A stretch of DNA of 64,000 nucleotides, taken from positions 235,194 through 299,193 of the forward strand of contig CAJJDM010000144.1 in the NCBI GenBank assembly GCA_905182975.1, written 5' to 3'. The position numbers were made by a program, and so were the translations under genes. Under the pieces are notes generated by a model. It did no database searches and had not been told where the DNA came from. It was given only the letters and a program-made list of their open reading frames with translations. Numbering within the stretch: the stretch's first letter is position 1; each line of letters opens with the position of its first letter. Shown in pieces: positions 58,777 to 64,000 of this stretch. This DNA comes from Paramecium primaurelia. Its lineage: Eukaryota > Ciliophora > Oligohymenophorea > Peniculida > Parameciidae.

Positions 58777-61700
58777 TCAGAAGTTTAGTTTAATATGCTT
58801 CTATAATAAGAGTATGTCCTCTTTAAGTAAATGGCGCAAGCAAAACCTGAAATATTCTTGGTCATTTTTTTATAAATTTATGAAAAACTCTGTAAGAGTA
58901 TTCTAGAATATTTGGATTAGTAAATTACCACGAGATTTATATTTAAACATGGATCTTTTAAATAAGTTAAATCTTCTTCAGTTGTTTCATCACATTCTTC
59001 TCCAACTTCTTGATTAAAATCTAAGAATTCACTCATATATAAAGTTGATCCTGTCTCTAAATCTGCTAATCCTTTATCTTTCTTTTCTTTAGGATCTAAT
59101 GACTAAAATTATAAATTTTATAAATTATACAGCAAATCTATCTGCAATATCTTAATCTTCATCATCTTTAATTTTTTCTAAATCCACATCTACTTAATCT
59201 TAATATTTTTTATCATTAAAATCATCTTCATCATTATCTACTTCCAAACGATCATCTTCTTATTATTAATTAACATTATCCTATTTAGAAGGTACAATTT
59301 CATTATCAAGACATCGTATAAGTAAAGATAAGATTTTGAATGGTGCATATACATCTAATATTTTATTATATTTTATTACCACTATTTATATTTTGATGAC
59401 TAGGATTATATCCAATAACTAATAAGTTTTCTAGTGTTTTATCTTTAACTAAAAATAATTTCATTAGAGCTGAAAAGGTAGTATTTTTAGTTCCCTTTCC
59501 TCTAAACAATGGTTATTATAATAACCATTTATCAATCAATACTTTTAGAGCCATTCTATTATCAATACTCCAAGAAGTTAAAAATGCTATTGATTCTTTT
59601 GGTTTTTCAATTATCATTCTAGCATATACTAAAACTAAGGATTAAACAGTAGATGGCATTCTAGATCTGTATATTTTAAACACAACTGCTTTTAATAAAT
59701 TCAGATCAGGATTTCCATCTAAGAGATTATTTATTGTTATCATAACTAAATTGCCTGCAAATAATGAAGCTGATTCATTAGCTGAGTTTTAAGGTACTTC
59801 TAATAATTTTAAATTGACCTTCATAACATCTTAAACTAAATTCCTAAAATTAATATATGATTATATAATACATCTTCAAAATTTATCCTGTTTCTATGAT
59901 AATGAAATTCTTAAGACATTAACTAGTATGAACTTATAATTATGGATCTTCATTTATTAAGATTAAATTAACCATAGAAGGTAATAAATTAATAAAAGCT
60001 TCTTATGCTTTACTATCTGAACAGAATTTGATAAATGTTGATGTAATACTCATTATTGCACTCATTAATGATATATCACTTTGTTTTATCTTACTTTTAT
60101 CTTATATTTTATGAACATCTTCATAGAATACTTAGAAACAATCTAAAATGAATGGACAAAACACCTTAAATAAATAATTATGATTACTTCAAATATATAA
60201 GGATATGCTTCTTTACATTAACATATTTTCATTATTAATTCATTTAATGGTTTTATAAAACATTATTCTGAATGAAAAACACTGAAAAATTATAATAATA
60301 CTTTAGATCCATTTTTAGCTAATTTTGTAGCTAAATTAGATGAAAATTTAACTAAATGGATTGTAGATTCTAAAATAGAAATCATTTAGTCTTAATTTGC
60401 CTCTTAAAGTACATTAAGTACAGATTCCATAAATTCTTGTTAAAATTCAAAAGGAATATTATATTTATGAATTTTAGAAGCATAACTAATATAAATATTA
60501 TATATTACTTTCCTAATGCTTTGACTGATATAATTCTAAGAGTAATTGGATATTTTGAATCCAAATAATTTATAACAGATTCAAATAGAGGAACAATTAA
60601 TTCTTTAAATTAATGACTAATTAAATCTGAATATCTAGTTGTACTCCATATTGCTCTAGATTATAAACTATGTGAATCTATTTATTAAATATATATTAAT
60701 ACTTTATTTTTCTAATTCATATAATATATTCTATATACACTTTTTGATATCAAATGTACTTTAATGTTTCTATTAAAAAACAATAATGTCTTCTGAAAAA
60801 CTACCCAATAATAAATAACCAATTTCTTTCCTTTTTTAAATAAATGATTTTAAATAATGATTATTATTGATAGTTATGATTGATCCTTTCATAAATTACA
60901 TAACACTATCTTAATCAAAATCTTTAGTTTATTGTCCTTTTAATTCTTGAAAATTCAATTTAGAAATTATAGTTTAAGCTAAATCAATGAATTCTTTTTC
61001 ATCTCTATTTAATATTAACTTTTCTCCAACTATTAGTATTTGTTAAATAAATTAATCACCATATTTTTCAATCATATCATTTATTAATCTCAAAGCTAAA
61101 GTTCTAACACTTTTTTATAATAATTCCTCTTCATCATTCAATATAAAATAACTAGGATCTTTAATCCATTATTTTTCTTATTCTTTAGTAGCAGTCAAAA
61201 ATGTTGAAAGAGTATTCAATAATGGAAATGTTCCAAATTTTATTAAATTATAAAGAGCTGGTTTTGTAACTAAAATTGTAATCAACTCTATAGAATATGC
61301 ACATAATCCTTCAATATGATTTTCATAATCATCATCTTCATTTAAATATTTATATTCAATATCTAATAAAATAATATATAAATTTATACCATTTCTTAAA
61401 TTTATTATTCTTTAATTACTAAATGGTAATTCTTTTGTTTCTTCATTAAATAATGAATCTATATGATCCACATCTATTTGATATACTATATGTCCAATAT
61501 ATAATTATGTAATAGAATTGAAGAATTTCCAAATTGGAATTAAAGATATAGCTAACGATTTTCTACTATAGAATCCAAAATCTCTAAAAATAATTATCAA
61601 AATCTTTAAGACTAATTTCTTTATAAAAATATGTGATCTTGGTGATGTTTGTAAAGCTGATAAAAATAATGACTATATATTTATATATATATATATGTTA

Positions 61701-62380
61701 CCATCCATATTTAGAATGTATTATCCAAACATTTATTTACTAAAGAATTGTCTGTTCCATCAGCAAAAGAAATTGATCTCAATATTAAATATACCATCAA
61801 TAATATTTTCTCTCTTAACATTTCATTTAATTCTGGCTATGCAAATATTCCAAATCCTTTTTCAAGAACTGAAGGTACAATCTCTTTCAATAAATTTTAA
61901 TGCTCTCCATTTGATTCACTCAATTTACCAAATAATTATAAAAATAGTTCTAAACTAGATTCAACTGCATTTATATCATCCATCCAATTTAAAAGTTCCA
62001 TCAATGGACTTGGCCAAATGTGACTTGGATCTAATACTATTATTGATACTATTATTGATGACTTATAAGTATTAATTATTCATTACAATCAATTCTATGA
62101 TAGGCATATTTGAGACATTCATAACTAACCCATTTAATAGAAGTTCACGTATTATTTTACGAGAAGGTTATATTTACTCCCATTATTCGATCAAAATATT
62201 CTTAAGCAATATTCCAATATTGATTCTTATTTCAACTGGATAATCAGGAGATACTAAGATTTTTGTGCTCTCAACCATAAAATTGGAATAAGTAGTGTGC
62301 AAGATGTCATATGCTTTCTCCAAATTTTCAAGAGCTTAGGCATAAATCTATAATGTGATTTCAGGCGTAGCTTCTCCCAT
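58777..62380 (-). CDS. Importin-beta family karyopherin (importin-7/8 type)
   Basis: About 3.6 kb with several short introns, product roughly 1,100 residues. N terminus MGEATPEITLQIYAQALENL then SPDYPVEIRINIGILLKNIL fits the importin-beta N-terminal domain; the body is HEAT-like helices. The C-terminal part has an acidic region (DFNQEVGEECDETTEEDL) followed by a short final exon with YLKDPCLNINLVNTLTEFF and NDQEYFRFCLRHL, the arrangement found in importin-7/8 and yeast Sxm1/Nmd5. These carry cargo such as ribosomal proteins and histones into the nucleus with RanGTP. Not every internal splice was resolved, so exon details are approximate. Confidence 0.75.
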
Positions 62381-62537
62381 TTTAAATTTTTTTTGTATTT
62401 TTTATTTTATATAATATTTATTCAAATTCTATCCTCTAACTGTTTATTTCTCCATTTTATCTATTCTCGGATTAATTGAATACAAAATTAATGTTCTAAA
62501 TTCAAATTTCTACAATACTTAAAATTTTGTTGGATAA

Positions 62538-63741
62538 TCAACAATTCCCATTTTTTGAATACTTTAATATTCTTTATTATTTAACTATGTAACATATTTA
62601 AATTATTGAATGATTGAACATTTAAATACCTTCTAAGTCTACGCATTCCTTTATATTAAAATAATTTGCTATTAATCTTATCTAACAAATTACCTAAATC
62701 TACTTACCTATTAGATATAATTGGATCAATATTCAACCATTAACAACATTATTTAACATTTATTTCATCATTAAATTATATGTGTTATTTATTAGCTATG
62801 AGATTCTTGTTGCTTATAAATTTAAATTTAAATTAACCCCGTTGTAAATTTTATAAAATATCCTCAATCTCATTAGATTTATATTTATAAAGTAATAATC
62901 CATTTTAATATGTTTATAATTGAGAATGAATTTTGAATAATTCAATTGCTTTAATATCTCCTTATATGGCATATTGATTAAATGCATCTTCTAGATTTAG
63001 AATCTATAGAGTATATAGATAATCTTTATCAAAGTAAAGTAATTTATTTTTTGCAAAATATATCTATTAAGATATCAATTCAATATTTGTAAGAATAGAC
63101 ATATCATCTATGAAAATGATAGTGCATATATTTTGATTAATATTGTAGATATAATTATTTACTATATTAATCTAATTAAATTTGAGACCTGCAAATTTAT
63201 ATGATGATTAAACTTCTCCTGTCATTTTAGCCTTCCATAATATACCATTTGGACGACCACAAAATAAAAAAGATTAATAAAAAGCACATCCAAATTTTTT
63301 ATTTTTTTCTGTGTTTCCAACTTTAATCAAACTTCTAGTCTTATCATCAAAAATGTAATAATATTAAGATTCAATAGCAATTTTAGGATAACTGATAGCA
63401 AAGCTTTCAATTTTCATATTATTCAAAATAGTATATTATTCTTGAGTATTAGTATTGTGTAATAAAAATTAATCAGTCAACTAAATGAAGATTAAGTTAT
63501 TTATAACATATGCATCCAAAATATTAGGACTTAAATAAACTATGTTTCCATCTCTTTCCAAAATACCATCTGATGTTAATATGTATTAGATTGATAACAC
63601 TTTTAAATAAGGGACTTCAATTGGTAATATATTATCATTATGATGGATGGAAGAGTATGTTACAAGAGTTTATTCGTTAAGGATTTGTGTAAGGTGGATA
63701 TTTAATTTATTCTTCAAAATACACACTTCTTAAGTCTTCAT
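62538..63741 (-). CDS. Unassigned protein, propeller-like N-terminal half
   Basis: 390 residues in the best model, with one 31-nt intron near 62680-62712. Strand-rich start (NDNILPIEVPYLKVL, ILTSDGILERDGNIVYLSP, CAFYQSFLFCGRPNGILW), later helical (IYFAKNKLLYFDKDYLYTL, EDAFNQYAIQGDIKAIELF). The last part resembles solenoid repeats of membrane-tethering complexes (HOPS/CORVET subunits such as Vps18), but the evidence is thin. The start at 63741 is the first ATG in a frame that is closed shortly upstream; a longer gene with exons in 63742-64000 is possible. Confidence 0.45.
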
Positions 63742-64000
63742 TAATTAATTAATCAAAATTATTGGAGTGCATTTTGATGATCAATGGAGTCTTACTCTAT
63801 AAAAGAAACACAATAATTAATATTTTAATAAATGAATTTATTTCTACTTTTTGTAATCTACGTCATATTCAATATTGTCACAATCTAAATATCTAAGTCA
63901 AAACTAATAATCAAAGTAGATTATGTTGTCAAAATTTTGAATAAATATTCACTTAAATATTAAAAAAATGAAGATCAATAATATAGATTTCATATTAGAA
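63742..64000. other. Unresolved right end
   Basis: On the minus strand a signal-like start (MKSILLIFIFLIFK) lies near 63990 and an exon-like piece (DCDNIEYDVDYKK) near 63880, but no acceptable splice joins them to each other or to the gene at 62538-63741. They may be the beginning of another gene or missing 5' exons. Confidence 0.3.

Noticed and set aside
58709..58906. Plus-strand frame MKKWFFLKIY...
   Set aside because: Overlaps the terminal exon of the importin gene in antisense; composition is that of random AT-rich sequence.
1..64000. Genes full of stop codons, suggesting pseudogenes
   Set aside because: In-frame TAA and TAG fall at glutamine positions of conserved proteins throughout; with TGA as the only stop the same genes are intact.
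1..64000. CRISPR arrays, insertion sequences, phage or bacterial operons
   Set aside because: Spliceosomal introns in most genes, eukaryotic protein families and no repeat-spacer pattern or transposase were seen.

Overview
The window looks like macronuclear DNA of a ciliate, most likely a Paramecium. Conserved proteins (ribosomal protein S8, homogentisate dioxygenase, PKA, casein kinase II beta) read through only if TAA and TAG mean glutamine and TGA alone is stop (genetic code 6). Nearly every gene is cut by introns of 19-32 nt with GT..AG ends, and in almost all gene models below the exon sum is an exact multiple of three. Base composition is very AT-rich and genes are packed tightly on both strands, some only about 20 bp apart. 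No tRNA, rRNA, CRISPR array or mobile element was recognised.

Layout. 0-8.2 kb: end of a membrane-protein gene at a contig break, a Ulp1/SENP-type SUMO protease, a coiled-coil gene, a first casein kinase II beta subunit, homogentisate 1,2-dioxygenase and a membrane-anchored coiled-coil protein. 9-18.6 kb: a calcium-dependent protein kinase, two paralogous small helix-turn-helix genes, a p24 cargo receptor, a heat-shock factor, a secreted protein, a second CK2 beta with a TAA-encoded polyglutamine run, a MGRN1-type RING protein and an unknown gene. 19.4-25.8 kb: a degenerate acyl-carrier-like protein, ribosomal protein L37A (eL43), centrin, an 806-aa unassigned protein and a coiled-coil protein. 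26-31.7 kb: an Aurora-like kinase, PKA catalytic subunit, SAS-6 and two small basic proteins. 32.3-41.5 kb: a third HTH gene, coiled-coil genes, small charged proteins, a tail-anchored TPR protein and a TBC RabGAP. 42-48 kb: a large AGC kinase, a tail-anchored protein, and RPS8, which appears twice because of an exact 1226-bp direct repeat around a single N. 48.7-64 kb: two tandem trefoil-like paralogues, Spt4, a RAD9-like clamp protein, small genes, a Kelch-phosphatase (PPKL), a long importin and an unassigned gene.

There is no operon logic; these are independently transcribed eukaryotic genes. Signalling enzymes are frequent (four kinases, two CK2 beta subunits, one PPKL phosphatase), and two genes (centrin and SAS-6) belong to basal bodies. 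Both Ns sit next to exact repeats that look like unmerged contig overlaps, so the apparent duplications should not be taken as biological without checking. I did not find a clearly new system. The best leads are the acyl-carrier-like protein without its phosphopantetheine serine, the eL43 copy with an eroded zinc ribbon, the family of short HTH proteins and the tandem trefoil pair.
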